DNA of 64,000 bases from Prolixibacteraceae bacterium (GTDB taxonomy: Bacteria; Bacteroidota; Bacteroidia; Bacteroidales; Prolixibacteraceae): contig WTWZ01000024.1 in assembly GCA_009773765.1 (NCBI GenBank), positions 1 through 64,000 of the forward strand. The letters run 5' to 3'. Below are positions 17,195 to 26,348 of this stretch, piece by piece (within the stretch, counting starts at the first letter, position 1; each line of letters opens with the position of its first letter). The notes under the pieces are model-generated. The model saw nothing but the letters and a program-made list of their open reading frames with translations, had not been told where the DNA came from and ran no database searches. The translations under genes and the position numbers were made by a program.

Positions 17195-18364
17195 TCAGCA
17201 AGGAACCGTGAAATAAAATTTGCTGCCTTCGCCTTTTTTCGTTTCAAGCCAGATTTCACCTCCGTTTTTCTCAACAAAATCTTTGCACAGGATTAGTCCT
17301 AATCCTTTAAAAGCTTTGGCATTACCATTTATCTTTTTCTTGCTGCCCTTGTTGAAAATATCCAGTATGTGAGGTTTGTCAATTCCATAACCATTGTCGG
17401 CAACGCAAAAAACACAAAAATCTTTATCTTCCTTAGCCGATATATCAATTCTTCCACCTGGTTGAGTGGAATTTACAGCATTGGCAATTAAATTTCTGAA
17501 AACCGTGGCTATCATGTTTTCGTCAGCATTTACTTTCAGTTTGTCGTCAATCTTGTTCTGAACCTCAATTCCTTTTACCGAGGCATTGTTTTCGGCTACT
17601 TTAATTGTGTTGTCCACAATGTTGTGGATTCTGACCTCGTTAACGGTAACATACAGTTTTTCTTTTTGCGATTTCGCCCAGTCAAGTAAACTTTCCAGTA
17701 ATTTGTACGTGTCGTCCGATGTATTATGTATGTCCCTGATTAATTCAAGTTTATCAGCTTCTGTAAGTGTTTCCCAATTGTTCAGAAGGATTTCTGAAAT
17801 ACCAAGCAGGGCATTGAACGGGCTTTTTAAATCGTGTGCAATTATGGACAGAAAACTGTCCTTTGCAAGGTTTGCATCAATCAGTTTTTGCAGGCGTTTG
17901 TTTACTTTTTTCTCAAACTTTTCGTTAGAACTCAAATTGTGCCTGGTTTTTTTAATTACCGGTTTCAGGTTTGAATAAGTTTGGGAAGCAATTTTCAGCG
18001 AAATATTTAATTCGTTTACAGTCCAGGGTTTGCTCAAAAACAGCAACGACCGGTTATTGGCAATAAATTTACGAATTTGCGAAAGTTGATGGTTTTCAGC
18101 AATTACCATTTTAATTGACAATGGACATAAATCGTTGATATCAGATATAAAACGGACGTTATCTAAACCGGAATTTTGGATGTCAATAACAAACAATTTG
18201 ATTTCCTGGTTGGAGTGGTTAATTTTTAACGAATCAATTAACGAATTTTTGTTTTGAAAACCTGAATAATTAACGTTTGAACTAAAATAATTTTGTAATT
18301 CGTAAAGTAAAATTTCCAAGATATCTTTTGTTTGCGAAAAGCATATAACAACGGGTTTGTTCAT
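17195..18364 (-). CDS. Hybrid histidine kinase with degenerate N-terminal receiver
   Basis: 389 residues. Residues 1-125 are a receiver-like domain that keeps the phospho-Asp position (LFVIDIQNSG) and the Lys of FLSKPW but lacks the N-terminal acidic pair, so phosphorylation is doubtful. Residues ~165-235 are HisKA with HDLKSPFNALLGISEILL (H-box), and ~270-389 HATPase_c with NLIANAVN (N), DNGYGID (G1) and GLGLILCKDFVE (G2). No membrane helix: cytosolic. Encoded convergently with aminopeptidase P, 1 bp apart. It has its own TAAATTTG element at 18391-18398. Partner regulator not in the window. Confidence 0.88.
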   Translation of the reverse strand: MNKPVVICFSQTKDILEILLYELQNYFSSNVNYSGFQNKNSLIDSLKINHSNQEIKLFVIDIQNSGLDNVRFISDINDLCPLSIKMVIAENHQLSQIRKFIANNRSLLFLSKPWTVNELNISLKIASQTYSNLKPVIKKTRHNLSSNEKFEKKVNKRLQKLIDANLAKDSFLSIIAHDLKSPFNALLGISEILLNNWETLTEADKLELIRDIHNTSDDTYKLLESLLDWAKSQKEKLYVTVNEVRIHNIVDNTIKVAENNASVKGIEVQNKIDDKLKVNADENMIATVFRNLIANAVNSTQPGGRIDISAKEDKDFCVFCVADNGYGIDKPHILDIFNKGSKKKINGNAKAFKGLGLILCKDFVEKNGGEIWLETKKGEGSKFYFTVPC

Positions 18365-18390
18365 TTGGGTAAAATTTTAATGGCCTTTTG

Positions 18391-18398
18391 CAAATTTA
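18391..18398 (-). promoter_or_regulatory. -7 promoter element of the histidine kinase gene
   Basis: TAAATTTG (minus strand), perfect TAnnTTTG, 27 bp upstream of the ATG. Confidence 0.4.
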
Positions 18399-18444
18399 TA
18401 AATTTATTTTTGAAATCATAACTTAGATTAACTTATAATTTGGG

Positions 18445-19764
18445 TTAATGTTTTCTGAAAGGGGTAAAAAGAAGGATAATATTTGTTACATAAGTTAAAA
18501 TTATGATGCAGCTTCCCCAAAGGTCATTGTAAAAATCTTTGATTATTTTTCCACTCAATGCCATAATGCCACCTGCAATAATTGCCGTTAAAACTCTTTT
18601 TTTATTTACTTTTATATTGAGTAACCCAGCGAGTGTTGGAATAACAAAAGCTCCTGAATAAATGGTGAGGGCAAACAAGAGGGTTTGTACGATTGAAGTT
18701 ACATAAAGTGCAATAACCATGCTCGCTGCACCAATGATGATAATGTACATCTGTGTATATTTCAGTGCGTTCTTTGCGGCGAGGTTGCCAGTGGTTAATT
18801 CACTTAAAATCATAGCGGCATTCAACAAGGTGGTTCCTGAAGAAATGATGGCAGATAGCAGTGCTGCGATAAACAAGCCGTAAATCCAACCGGGTAACTT
18901 CAATGCAGCAAAACTGATAATCCCATTGTTTTCATTTGTATCCGAAAAAAATCCTAGCCAGGTTAACGCAAAAGCGATTGCAACTAACAGAACCGCAGTT
19001 ATTAAAATGGATATGGATGCAACTTTTTCGTTTTTTGCACAAAATACCCGCGAATAAATATCGGGGCCTACAATAAAAGTGGTGGAATAGGTGAGTATCA
19101 GAATAATTAAATCGAATGGTTTGAAAGAATCATTAAACAGTGCATCGAATTGAAATGTTTCAACAGGTTTTAACCCGATATTGGTAAAGGAAAACAGAAA
19201 AACTATAAATAAGCCCGTTAGCAGGATTACCGATTGCAAAGTATCTGTTCTTAAAATCCCGACTTGTCCGCCAACCAGAGTAAAAATGATAAACACCAGT
19301 CCGGATAAAATTGCCGAATGGTTGTAGCCAATAAAACCAAGACCTGCCAAAATTTTTGCTGCCGCAATGATTTGGACCGCCACAATACCGATCCATGCAA
19401 CAGGAATAATCACCGAAGCAATAAGACTGGCTTTTCTCCCATAAAAAGTTCCCAGTAACTCGGGCATAGTAAAATGTCCAACCTTGTTAATGTTTTTTAT
19501 CAGTGGGATCAGCAACAATAGCCCGAATGCGGCACAGCACAAAAACCAGATGGCCGGCCATCCCAGATTTCCGCTCAGTTCAACGGTTCCCAAAATGGCC
19601 GATCCACCCAGAATGGTAGCTAACATGCTACCCGTAACAGAAACCAAGCCTGCCCGTTTACCCGATATATAATAATCTGCCGGAGTTTTAACTTTAAAGT
19701 ACGAATAAACCCCAACAGCCAAAACAACCAGAAAATAAACTGCTATTATAATTTTAACCTGCAT
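18445..19764 (-). CDS. Sodium:solute symporter (SSS family)
   Basis: 439 residues with about 12 hydrophobic segments. N-terminal helix followed by YYISGKRAGLVSVTGSMLAT, the conserved G-rich stretch of the SSS (SLC5-like) family, and SSGTTLLNAAMILSEL, equivalent to the Na+-site helix. Transports a small organic solute with Na+; the substrate cannot be deduced. It is shorter than PutP (502), typical of the compact Bacteroidota form. Oriented with the kinase gene; 80 bp separate them and the kinase has its own promoter. Confidence 0.85.
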   Translation of the reverse strand: MQVKIIIAVYFLVVLAVGVYSYFKVKTPADYYISGKRAGLVSVTGSMLATILGGSAILGTVELSGNLGWPAIWFLCCAAFGLLLLIPLIKNINKVGHFTMPELLGTFYGRKASLIASVIIPVAWIGIVAVQIIAAAKILAGLGFIGYNHSAILSGLVFIIFTLVGGQVGILRTDTLQSVILLTGLFIVFLFSFTNIGLKPVETFQFDALFNDSFKPFDLIILILTYSTTFIVGPDIYSRVFCAKNEKVASISILITAVLLVAIAFALTWLGFFSDTNENNGIISFAALKLPGWIYGLFIAALLSAIISSGTTLLNAAMILSELTTGNLAAKNALKYTQMYIIIIGAASMVIALYVTSIVQTLLFALTIYSGAFVIPTLAGLLNIKVNKKRVLTAIIAGGIMALSGKIIKDFYNDLWGSCIIILTYVTNIILLFTPFRKH

Positions 19765-19870
19765 AATTAATGGGTAAATATCGAAAAATCTGTTTCAATA
19801 TTGTAATTTCGTTTAAAATTGAAAAGGTGAAAGATTAAAGCAACTGTCAACCATTAAAGCCAATCAACAA

Positions 19871-21250
19871 TTGACAAAGTTTCTGTTCATACTTTTTGTT
19901 TTGCTGGGTTTTGCTGCGGATGCTAAATCTCAGAACCTAAATACTCCAGACTTTACTTGGGGAGATGCTTCTTATTTCAATATCAGTATTGGCGAAAGTA
20001 TTGTGTTCGGCAACAAGGAAATAAAACTTATTAAGGTTGAAAACCATTTCAATTGGTTAAAAATAGGGGAAGATACAATCTGCATTAAAGTCAGCCGGCG
20101 TACTCTTCCTGTGCAAATAGGCAACATCCGTGTTTTTGTGGCTGACAATAAAAATGTTAAATCGCTTTCTGCTGAAAGTGAATTGCATGGGCTGTTGAAA
20201 AAGGATGCATTGATTTGTTTGTCGGATGCTGGTTTGCCCTTGCTCGATCCCAATAAATATTTTTTCCCGGTAAGTTTCAATAACGGTTTTACCTGGAGCG
20301 GAGAAGAGGACAGTTATATGTTTTCGTATTTCAATTCAACCGGGCGCAATTTGCTTAAATCAACTGTTAATCCGGGGATAGACTTCGATTTGCAGGATGC
20401 GAGGGGCCTGGAAAAACACTGGATTGCAGCCATCGAAAACAGCACAGTGGTTGGGGTTGAAAATAAAAATCCGGATAAAACAGGAACGGATGCCTGTGTT
20501 TTACTGCAAAGTGAATCGCAACCGGATATTTATTATGCGTACCACCATTTGTACAATAAAACACTGGAAGTAAAAAAAGGACAAAAACTCCTGCGCGGCG
20601 AAATAATTGGAACCATTTGGGGCGACGAAAACTGGGGGCACCTAACTTTTTCGGTGATTAGATCGGATACAATTCCAACAATTGCCGATTGTGAAAAAAA
20701 TGTGGTGAATTGTTTCCCTCAGATTTTTGAGTTGTATTATAAAAATCTGGATGGGTTTCCAAAGAATTTCACCAAAGGCAGGATTTTCTTTGGCAAAAAC
20801 CGGTCACAAAACGGAAACCAAAAAAATACGCTGAGTTTTGAACCCTATTCAGGAAAAGGCTGGCAACTCGAAAAATGGAACACTGCAGACAAGGTTGACT
20901 TGGTTTCAAAAGGAAACGAAGGAAATGTAAGGTTGTCAAAAACTTTGTTTGCCGGGTCAAAAGCCAAATGCACAAATCCTGAAAATTGGTTCGATTATGA
21001 AATTAATGTTCATAATGGCGCTTACAGGATTCGGGCAAAACTGGGCGATTTGATAATGCCGTCGTGGCAAAAAATTGACTTTGAAGGAGTAAATGCCGGA
21101 ACTTTTTCACTTTCTGATGGAGAACAAAAATGGACAAACGAACGGATTGTTAAAGTAAACGATGGCAAATTGACCATTCGGATTTATGTTGACGAAAACA
21201 ACGAGAAAGTTGCCGGTATCAGCGAAATCGTTTTCCAAAGAGCTTATTAA
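19871..21250 (+). CDS. Secreted protein with degenerate LytM/M23-like domain
   Basis: 459 residues beginning at TTG (19871); no upstream ATG before an in-frame stop, and the first residues form a signal peptide (KFLFILFVLLGFAADAKSQ). Residues ~165-265 follow the LytM fold pattern: VNPGIDFDL (canonical HxGxD with His replaced), YAYHHLYN, V..GQKLLRGEIIGTIWG, WGHLTFSV (canonical HLHFEV with the second His replaced by Thr). Loss of two zinc ligands predicts an inactive domain, as in EnvC/NlpD-type activators. C-terminal ~170 residues look like a carbohydrate-binding beta-sandwich. Function unknown. Confidence 0.7.
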   Translation: MTKFLFILFVLLGFAADAKSQNLNTPDFTWGDASYFNISIGESIVFGNKEIKLIKVENHFNWLKIGEDTICIKVSRRTLPVQIGNIRVFVADNKNVKSLSAESELHGLLKKDALICLSDAGLPLLDPNKYFFPVSFNNGFTWSGEEDSYMFSYFNSTGRNLLKSTVNPGIDFDLQDARGLEKHWIAAIENSTVVGVENKNPDKTGTDACVLLQSESQPDIYYAYHHLYNKTLEVKKGQKLLRGEIIGTIWGDENWGHLTFSVIRSDTIPTIADCEKNVVNCFPQIFELYYKNLDGFPKNFTKGRIFFGKNRSQNGNQKNTLSFEPYSGKGWQLEKWNTADKVDLVSKGNEGNVRLSKTLFAGSKAKCTNPENWFDYEINVHNGAYRIRAKLGDLIMPSWQKIDFEGVNAGTFSLSDGEQKWTNERIVKVNDGKLTIRIYVDENNEKVAGISEIVFQRAY

Positions 21251-21406
21251 TTTAATACCATTTCTGTTATTGCCTCATTCTCAATATCGATACCCAACAG
21301 TTTGACATTTTTCAAAAATAAATCTGAATGCCCGTTACCGAAAAAAAATGTTGTTGGCTAATTGTAAAATAAAATGATAACCAGAATTGGATGAGTGTTT
21401 TGTTTA

Positions 21407-21435
21407 TTGCAATATGGTTTGAATAACTATCTTTG
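21407..21435 (+). promoter_or_regulatory. Promoter of the thrS-infC-rpmI-rplT operon
   Basis: TTG (21407-21409), 18 bp, TATCTTTG (21428-21435): both boxes of the Bacteroidota sigma-ABfr consensus at proper spacing, 35 bp before the thrS ATG. The clearest promoter in the window. Confidence 0.7.
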
Positions 21436-21470
21436 CAAATCTTTTTTTTGAACTTGAAAATTAGAATAAA

Positions 21471-23420
21471 ATGATACAAATAACACTTCCTGATAATAGT
21501 GTTAGGGAATATGAATGGCCCGTAAATGGTTATGAAATTGCCAAATCAATCTCAAACAGTTTGGCTAAAGAGGTTTTGTCGGTTTCTGTTAATGGTGAAG
21601 TATGGGATTTGATGAGGCCAATTAACACTAGCTCCACAATAAAATTAAACACCTGGGAAAGCAGGGAAGGGAAAGAAACTTTCTGGCATTCATCGGCTCA
21701 TATTATGGCCGAAGCAATTGAGTTTTATTACCCCGGGACCAAATTCGGGATTGGCCCAACCGTTGATACCGGATTTTATTACGATATTGATTTGCCCGAA
21801 GGAAATGTTCTGACTGAAAAGGATTTGCAAAAAATTGAACAGAAAATACTCGAACTGGCACGACAGAAAAATGCAATTATCCGTTCCGAAATTTCAAAGC
21901 CGGAAGCGTTAAAAATGTTCGCCGAAAAAAATGATGGTTTAAAACTGGAATTGATAACTGAACTTGAAGATGGAACGATTACTTTGTATAACCAGGGGAA
22001 TTTTACCGACCTGTGCCGTGGCCCGCATCTGCCAAATACCGAATATATTAAGGCAATTAAACTGACTTCAATTGCAGGCGCGTACTGGCGTGGCAACGAA
22101 AAAAACAAAATGCTGACCAGAGTTTACGGTGTTGCTTTCCCGAAACAAAAAATGCTCGAAGAGTATTTGCTGATGCTTGAGGAAGCAAAAAAACGCGACC
22201 ACAGGAAAATTGGCAGGGAAATGGATTTATTTGCTTTCTCCGAATCAGTTGGCCAGGGACTTCCGTTGTGGCTGCCAAAAGGAACCCAATTAAGGTTGCA
22301 ACTGCAGGATTTTCTTCAGAAGGTTCAGAAAAAATATGGATATGAACAGGTAATGACGCCCCACATTGGCGATGTGAAACTGTACAAAACTTCAGGTCAT
22401 TTCGAGAAATACGGAAAAGATTCGTTCCAGCCCATTTCAACACCAGTTGAAGGCGAGCAATATTTGCTGAAACCGATGAACTGCCCGCACCATTGCGAAA
22501 TTTACAAGGTACGTCCGAAATCGTACAAGGATTTGCCCGTCCGGATGGCCGAATTTGGTACTGTTTACCGTTACGAAATGAGTGGAGAATTGCACGGATT
22601 AACCCGTGTGCGCAGTTTTACACAGGATGATGCACACATTTTCTGTCGCCCCGACCAGTTAAAAGACGAATTCAAAAAAGTAATTGATATTGTTTTTATC
22701 ATTTTTAAGGCGTTAAGTTTCGATAATTGGACGGCTCAAATTTCATTGTGCGATCCGAACAAACCCGAAAAATATATTGGCACACCCGAAAACTGGGAAA
22801 AAGCGGAGCAGGCAATAATTGAAGCATGCGAAGAAAAAGGATTAAGTACAGTTACTGAATTGGGAGAAGCCGCTTTTTACGGGCCAAAACTCGATTTTAT
22901 GATAAAGGATGCGCTTGGTAGAAGCTGGCAGTTGGGAACAATCCAGGTGGATTATAATCTGCCTGAACGTTTCAAACTTGAATACATCGGAGCCGACGAT
23001 AACCGCCACCAGCCTGTAATGATTCACCGTGCCCCGTTTGGTTCGATGGAACGTTTTGTTGCGGTTTTAATCGAGCACACTGCCGGAAAATTCCCGTTGT
23101 GGCTTACCCCTGAACAGGCCGTGGTTTTACCGATAAGTGAAAAGTATAACGATTATGCAAAAAAAGTTTCCGATTTTCTAAATAATTCCGATATTCGCAC
23201 CGTCGTTGACGAACGTAATGAAAAGATTGGTAGGAAGATACGCGACAACGAATTAAAACGTATTCCTTATCTGCTGATTGTTGGCGAAAATGAAGCTGAA
23301 AATGAAACCATTTCAGTTCGTCGGCAGGGAGAGGGAGATAAGGGAATTATGAAAACCGGCGAATTCGCTGATTTTATTTTAAAAGAAGTAAGAGAGCAGC
23401 TTTCAGGATTGTATAACTAA
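21471..23420 (+). CDS. thrS: Threonyl-tRNA synthetase
   Basis: 649 residues, full length. N-terminal TGS domain ([13 protein letters not shown]), editing domain with [12 protein letters not shown] (~74) and the SAD motif, class II catalytic core with motif 2 ([20 protein letters not shown]) and motif 3 ([11 protein letters not shown]), zinc ligands Cys in [10 protein letters not shown] (~334) and His residues, and C-terminal anticodon-binding domain ([13 protein letters not shown]...). Charges tRNA-Thr and clears mischarged Ser. First gene of the operon with infC 17 bp downstream. Confidence 0.98.
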   Translation: MIQITLPDNSVREYEWPVNGYEIAKSISNSLAKEVLSVSVNGEVWDLMRPINTSSTIKLNTWESREGKETFWHSSAHIMAEAIEFYYPGTKFGIGPTVDTGFYYDIDLPEGNVLTEKDLQKIEQKILELARQKNAIIRSEISKPEALKMFAEKNDGLKLELITELEDGTITLYNQGNFTDLCRGPHLPNTEYIKAIKLTSIAGAYWRGNEKNKMLTRVYGVAFPKQKMLEEYLLMLEEAKKRDHRKIGREMDLFAFSESVGQGLPLWLPKGTQLRLQLQDFLQKVQKKYGYEQVMTPHIGDVKLYKTSGHFEKYGKDSFQPISTPVEGEQYLLKPMNCPHHCEIYKVRPKSYKDLPVRMAEFGTVYRYEMSGELHGLTRVRSFTQDDAHIFCRPDQLKDEFKKVIDIVFIIFKALSFDNWTAQISLCDPNKPEKYIGTPENWEKAEQAIIEACEEKGLSTVTELGEAAFYGPKLDFMIKDALGRSWQLGTIQVDYNLPERFKLEYIGADDNRHQPVMIHRAPFGSMERFVAVLIEHTAGKFPLWLTPEQAVVLPISEKYNDYAKKVSDFLNNSDIRTVVDERNEKIGRKIRDNELKRIPYLLIVGENEAENETISVRRQGEGDKGIMKTGEFADFILKEVREQLSGLYN

Positions 23421-23423
23421 TAT

Positions 23424-23430
23424 AGGAGGA
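23424..23430 (+). promoter_or_regulatory. Strong Shine-Dalgarno sequence before infC
   Basis: AGGAGGA, 8 nt (from the end of AGGAGG) before the ATA at 23438. Such a full anti-16S match is unusual here, where almost no other gene has one, and it fixes the infC start. Confidence 0.7.
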
Positions 23431-23437
23431 ATTTAAA

Positions 23438-23998
23438 ATAGCTATTAAAAATCGAGGTCCAAGAAATTTCCAACCCAAAGCAGAGTTGGAACCTCAACAC
23501 CGGTTAAATCATAAAATCAGAGTGCCTCAGGTGAGGTTAGTGGGTGATAATATTGAAAACCCGGGTATTTATGCCCTGCGTGATGCACTTAAATTAGCGG
23601 AAGAATTGGAATTGGATTTAGTGGAAATTTCGCCAAAAGCTGAACCGCCTGTTTGCAAAATCACTGATTACTCCAAGTTTCTTTACCAGCAAAAAAAGAA
23701 ACAAAAGGAGATGAAAGCAAAAACGGTTAAGGTAGTGATTAAAGAAATCAGGTTTGGGCCACAAACCGATGAACATGACTTTAATTTTAAACTCCGACAT
23801 GCTGAAAATTTTTTAAAAGACGGGGCCAAAGTAAAAGCCTTTGTTTTCTTTAAAGGAAGATCGATTTTATTTAAAGAGCAGGGAGAAATTTTACTCTTAA
23901 AACTGGCCACCGCCCTTGAAGAAGCGGGAGTTGTGGAACAACTGCCAAAACTGGAGGGAAAACGAATGACGATGTTTATTTCACCTAAAAAGAAATAA
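23438..23998 (+). CDS. infC: Translation initiation factor IF-3, probable AUA start
   Basis: 186 residues when started at ATA 23438. The reading [20 protein letters not shown] joins smoothly to [20 protein letters not shown], and family members in this phylum begin MAI(K/R)...; a start at TTG 23486 would drop 16 conserved-looking residues. The ATA sits 8 nt after AGGAGG. Use of a rare start codon is known for infC (AUU in E. coli), where IF-3 discriminates against it and so represses itself; the same logic is inferred here. N- and C-terminal IF-3 domains are complete ([33 protein letters not shown]). Confidence 0.9.
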   Translation: MAIKNRGPRNFQPKAELEPQHRLNHKIRVPQVRLVGDNIENPGIYALRDALKLAEELELDLVEISPKAEPPVCKITDYSKFLYQQKKKQKEMKAKTVKVVIKEIRFGPQTDEHDFNFKLRHAENFLKDGAKVKAFVFFKGRSILFKEQGEILLLKLATALEEAGVVEQLPKLEGKRMTMFISPKKK

Positions 23999-24032
23999 TA
24001 GTTCTTTGATAACATTTTAATTAAGTAGGATT

Positions 24033-24230
24033 ATGCCAAAAATGAAAACTAATTCCGGCGCCAAGAAACGTTTCAGGCTTACCGGAAGTGGACAGATTAA
24101 AAGGAAACATGCCTACAAAAGCCACATTTTGACTAAAAAAAGTACAAAACGTAAACGTAACTTAACTTATTGGACTACAATTGATAAGACCAATGAGAGT
24201 AACGTTAAGCTTTTGTTGTGCATGAAGTAA
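24033..24230 (+). CDS. rpmI: 50S ribosomal protein L35
   Basis: 65 residues, highly basic, family signature [20 protein letters not shown] near the start and [14 protein letters not shown] in the middle. Binds 23S rRNA in the large subunit. Third gene of the thrS operon, 34 bp after infC. Its stop overlaps a hairpin in the rpmI-rplT spacer. Confidence 0.97.
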   Translation: MPKMKTNSGAKKRFRLTGSGQIKRKHAYKSHILTKKSTKRKRNLTYWTTIDKTNESNVKLLLCMK

Positions 24231-24248
24231 TCCGTTAAATGACGGATT
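24229..24248 (+). promoter_or_regulatory. Hairpin at the rpmI-rplT junction
   Basis: AATCCGT (24229-24235) pairs with ACGGATT (24242-24248), loop TAAATG, overlapping the rpmI stop and followed by an A-rich run. The 132-nt rpmI-rplT spacer is long for this operon and contains a second weak stem around CTCC...GGAG (24315-24333). Could be processing, attenuation or an L20-binding leader; which one is unknown. Confidence 0.4.
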
Positions 24249-24362
24249 AAAAAACCCTTTTAAAGCGAAAAGGTAAAAAAAGTGTTTAACCAGATAATTG
24301 TGCCTTAAAGAGTTCTCCATCAACTGACGGAGGATCGCCGGTTATCAAAAAAAAGTAAAAGT

Positions 24363-24707
24363 ATGCCAAGAAGTGTAAATCATGTAGCATCACGGGCCCG
24401 AAGGAAAAATTTACTGAAAAAAACAAAAGGTTATTTTGGTTCCCGTAAAAATGTCTGGACGGTTGCAAAGAATACCTGGGAAAAAGGCCAGCAGTATGCT
24501 TACCGCGACAGGAAAGCGAAAAAAAGATCATTCCGTGCATTGTGGATTCAGCGTATCAACGCTGCTACCCGTCTGGAAGGAATGTCGTATTCACAATTCA
24601 TGGGATTGTTAAAAAAGAACGCAATCGAAATAAACCGCAAAGTTCTGGCCGATTTGGCCATGAACCAGCCCGAAGCGTTCAAAGCAATCGTTGAAAAAAT
24701 TAAATAG
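24363..24707 (+). CDS. rplT: 50S ribosomal protein L20
   Basis: 114 residues, begins [20 protein letters not shown] and contains the [20 protein letters not shown] signature. Essential for early 50S assembly; in E. coli and Bacillus it also represses its own operon by binding mRNA. Last gene of the operon, followed 32 bp later by a strong terminator. Confidence 0.97.
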   Translation: MPRSVNHVASRARRKNLLKKTKGYFGSRKNVWTVAKNTWEKGQQYAYRDRKAKKRSFRALWIQRINAATRLEGMSYSQFMGLLKKNAIEINRKVLADLAMNQPEAFKAIVEKIK

Positions 24708-24739
24708 CAAAGCGTATTATTTTTTAAGGTGAAATACAG

Positions 24740-24776
24740 AACCCTGGTTCGTCAGACGGATCAGGGTTTTTTCTTT
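24740..24776 (+). terminator. Rho-independent terminator of the thrS operon
   Basis: A 13-bp stem (AACCCTGGTTCGT / ACGGATCAGGGTT, two G-T wobbles, loop CAG) at 24740-24768, followed by TTTTCTTTT. Confidence 0.9.
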
Positions 24777-25042
24777 TCAGGGTGCGGCAATTTCCCTGTC
24801 CTAAGTTCAGGTGGGCAATTCGCCGATTAAAAAGCGTTGTTCGGAAACCGAGCCACCTGTCGCTAATGCCCTGACTTTAAGTTCAGGGGATGAAAAAATT
24901 AAAGAATGTACTTTAATTTATACCATCACAGGAAGTGGTAGCATAGCTAAGACGCAGGGACTTTGACTTTCTAAGTCCAAATAAATGTTGACTTGGAAAA
25001 ATTAGTATGTAATACAAAATTTCAATCGATATAAAAACAACT
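24777..25042. repeat. Non-coding stretch with repeat fragments
   Basis: No gene seen. Holds the near-palindrome CCCTGACTTTAAGTTCAGGG (24869-24888) and a segment starting GGGACTTTGACTTTC near 24958 that recurs at about 44173. Looks like insertion-site debris before the IS256 remnant. Confidence 0.45.
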
Positions 25043-25333
25043 GTGAAAAACTTAACCCAATATATTACCTATCCGCTGGAAATCAGAAAGATAATATATA
25101 CAACTAACACTATCGAAAACCGGAACCGTGGAATCAGAAAATATAATAAAGCAAAAGTCCAGTATGTCGATGAGAATGCAGAGCAAAAAGCAGTATATCT
25201 GGCAATTTTAAATATTGAACAAGAATGGAATATGCCCATACAAAACTGGGGCATGATCATTCATCTAAAAATCGCCGATAAATACATAGCTCCGGATAGC
25301 AAACGAACAGGGATATTGCTGATTTATAATTAA
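25043..25333 (+). mobile_element. IS256-family transposase, C-terminal remnant
   Basis: The frame encodes YPLEIRKIIYTTNTIENRNR and ends NWGMIIHLKIADKYI, the C-terminal portion of Mutator/IS256 transposases (YPxxIRxxIYTTNAIES(L)NRxIRK; PIxNW). The N-terminal ~300 residues with the catalytic Asp residues are absent, and the family's SLNR is mutated, so this is a dead fragment. The apparent GTG start has no meaning. No terminal inverted repeats found. Confidence 0.85.
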
Positions 25334-25346
25334 GTTAAGTGGTTTT

Positions 25347-26348
25347 TCACTTCTGTTTGTTCTTGCTAAGCTGGAGCTTAATTTCTGAGCTGAAATTAAA
25401 TAATAGACGATCTAGTTCCCATCCATTAATACCTACATTTTTAGCAATTTTAAGATAGAAGGATTCATGTTGTGAATATGAATTAAACTCCAATCCAAGT
25501 ATTTCAGAGATACTTTTAATACGTACATCAGTTGCAATGCTGTCTCTAAAATCTTCGTGATAGACATCCATCATTATATTTCGTGCATATTTAGGCCCAA
25601 TTCAAGGGAAAGTTTGTAGAAATTTAATCTTTCCATCTCTACCTTGTTGAGAAAGCAATTTATCTTTGACAGTTCGCAACCCACCAAGACTTTTTACATA
25701 TGTAAAGCATTCAAGAATATAACTTGCCTTTAAATTAGGCATACGAATTCCTGCCTCACAACACACATTTTTTACTTGGGAAATTCGCTCTTCAGAACTC
25801 AAAGTTTTTATCGTTTTGTATGTTATACGTCGGTAGTTTCGTTCATTTCCGATAAGTCCGTGCCAACCACTGGCTTTGCCCATGGTAGAAAAACTTTGCA
25901 ATAGGTAATGCCAAATGAAATCTTCCCGGTCAAGACCCTTTGATTCTTCCTTTAAAGAGTCAAGGAAAGATCTTTTTTTATCTGCCAATGGTTTTATTAC
26001 TGCAATAAGCTCTTCTTCTGCGGTTCTATTAATAGATATTGATATATTCTTTGTTTTGGTATCGGTGTCAGATTTAAGCATGCACAAAAAAGAGTAAACA
26101 TCATTGACATTAAGGATATTTAGGCCATGCTCAGTTTTAAGATGATACAAATGAGCACGTATTGCACTTGGTTTTCTACCAGAAGAAAGCAATTCTTTAA
26201 AACTTGCCCCATGTAGTAATAATGCATCAATTTTTGAGCAAGCTCCGGAGTGGCCTAACCAGTTTTTAGGGACATTAGAATTTAAGAACACATTCATCAA
26301 ATCTTGAGTTCTCCTCCTATCTTGATTTTTATCGCGATTGAAAGTCAT
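25347..26348 (-). pseudogene. HhH DNA-glycosylase-like gene interrupted by TGA
   Basis: A single 333-codon frame broken only by TGA at 25602-25604 (codon 249). Just around it the sequence is FLQTFP-stop-IGPKYARNIM then DVYHEDFRDSIATDVRIK: the helix-hairpin-helix of HhH-GPD base-excision glycosylases (LPGIGPKxA...D) with the first invariant Gly replaced by stop, one base from GGA. The C-terminal part (80 residues) is otherwise intact. The first 248 residues contain no motif I can name. If translated only to the stop it would lack the HhH. Flanked by IS256 debris. Confidence 0.7.

Noticed and set aside
24740-24776. GGTTCG in the rplT 3' region as the T-arm of a tRNA
   Set aside because: The sequence folds completely as a 13-bp terminator stem with a 3-nt loop; no acceptor or anticodon arm around it.
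25602-25604. UGA read as glycine (as in SR1/Gracilibacteria) because TGA stands at a Gly site
   Set aside because: Many genes in the window end in TGA in the expected place (e.g. the methyltransferase stop at 56318-56320, the MNT stop at 39904-39906), so UGA is a normal stop codon here.
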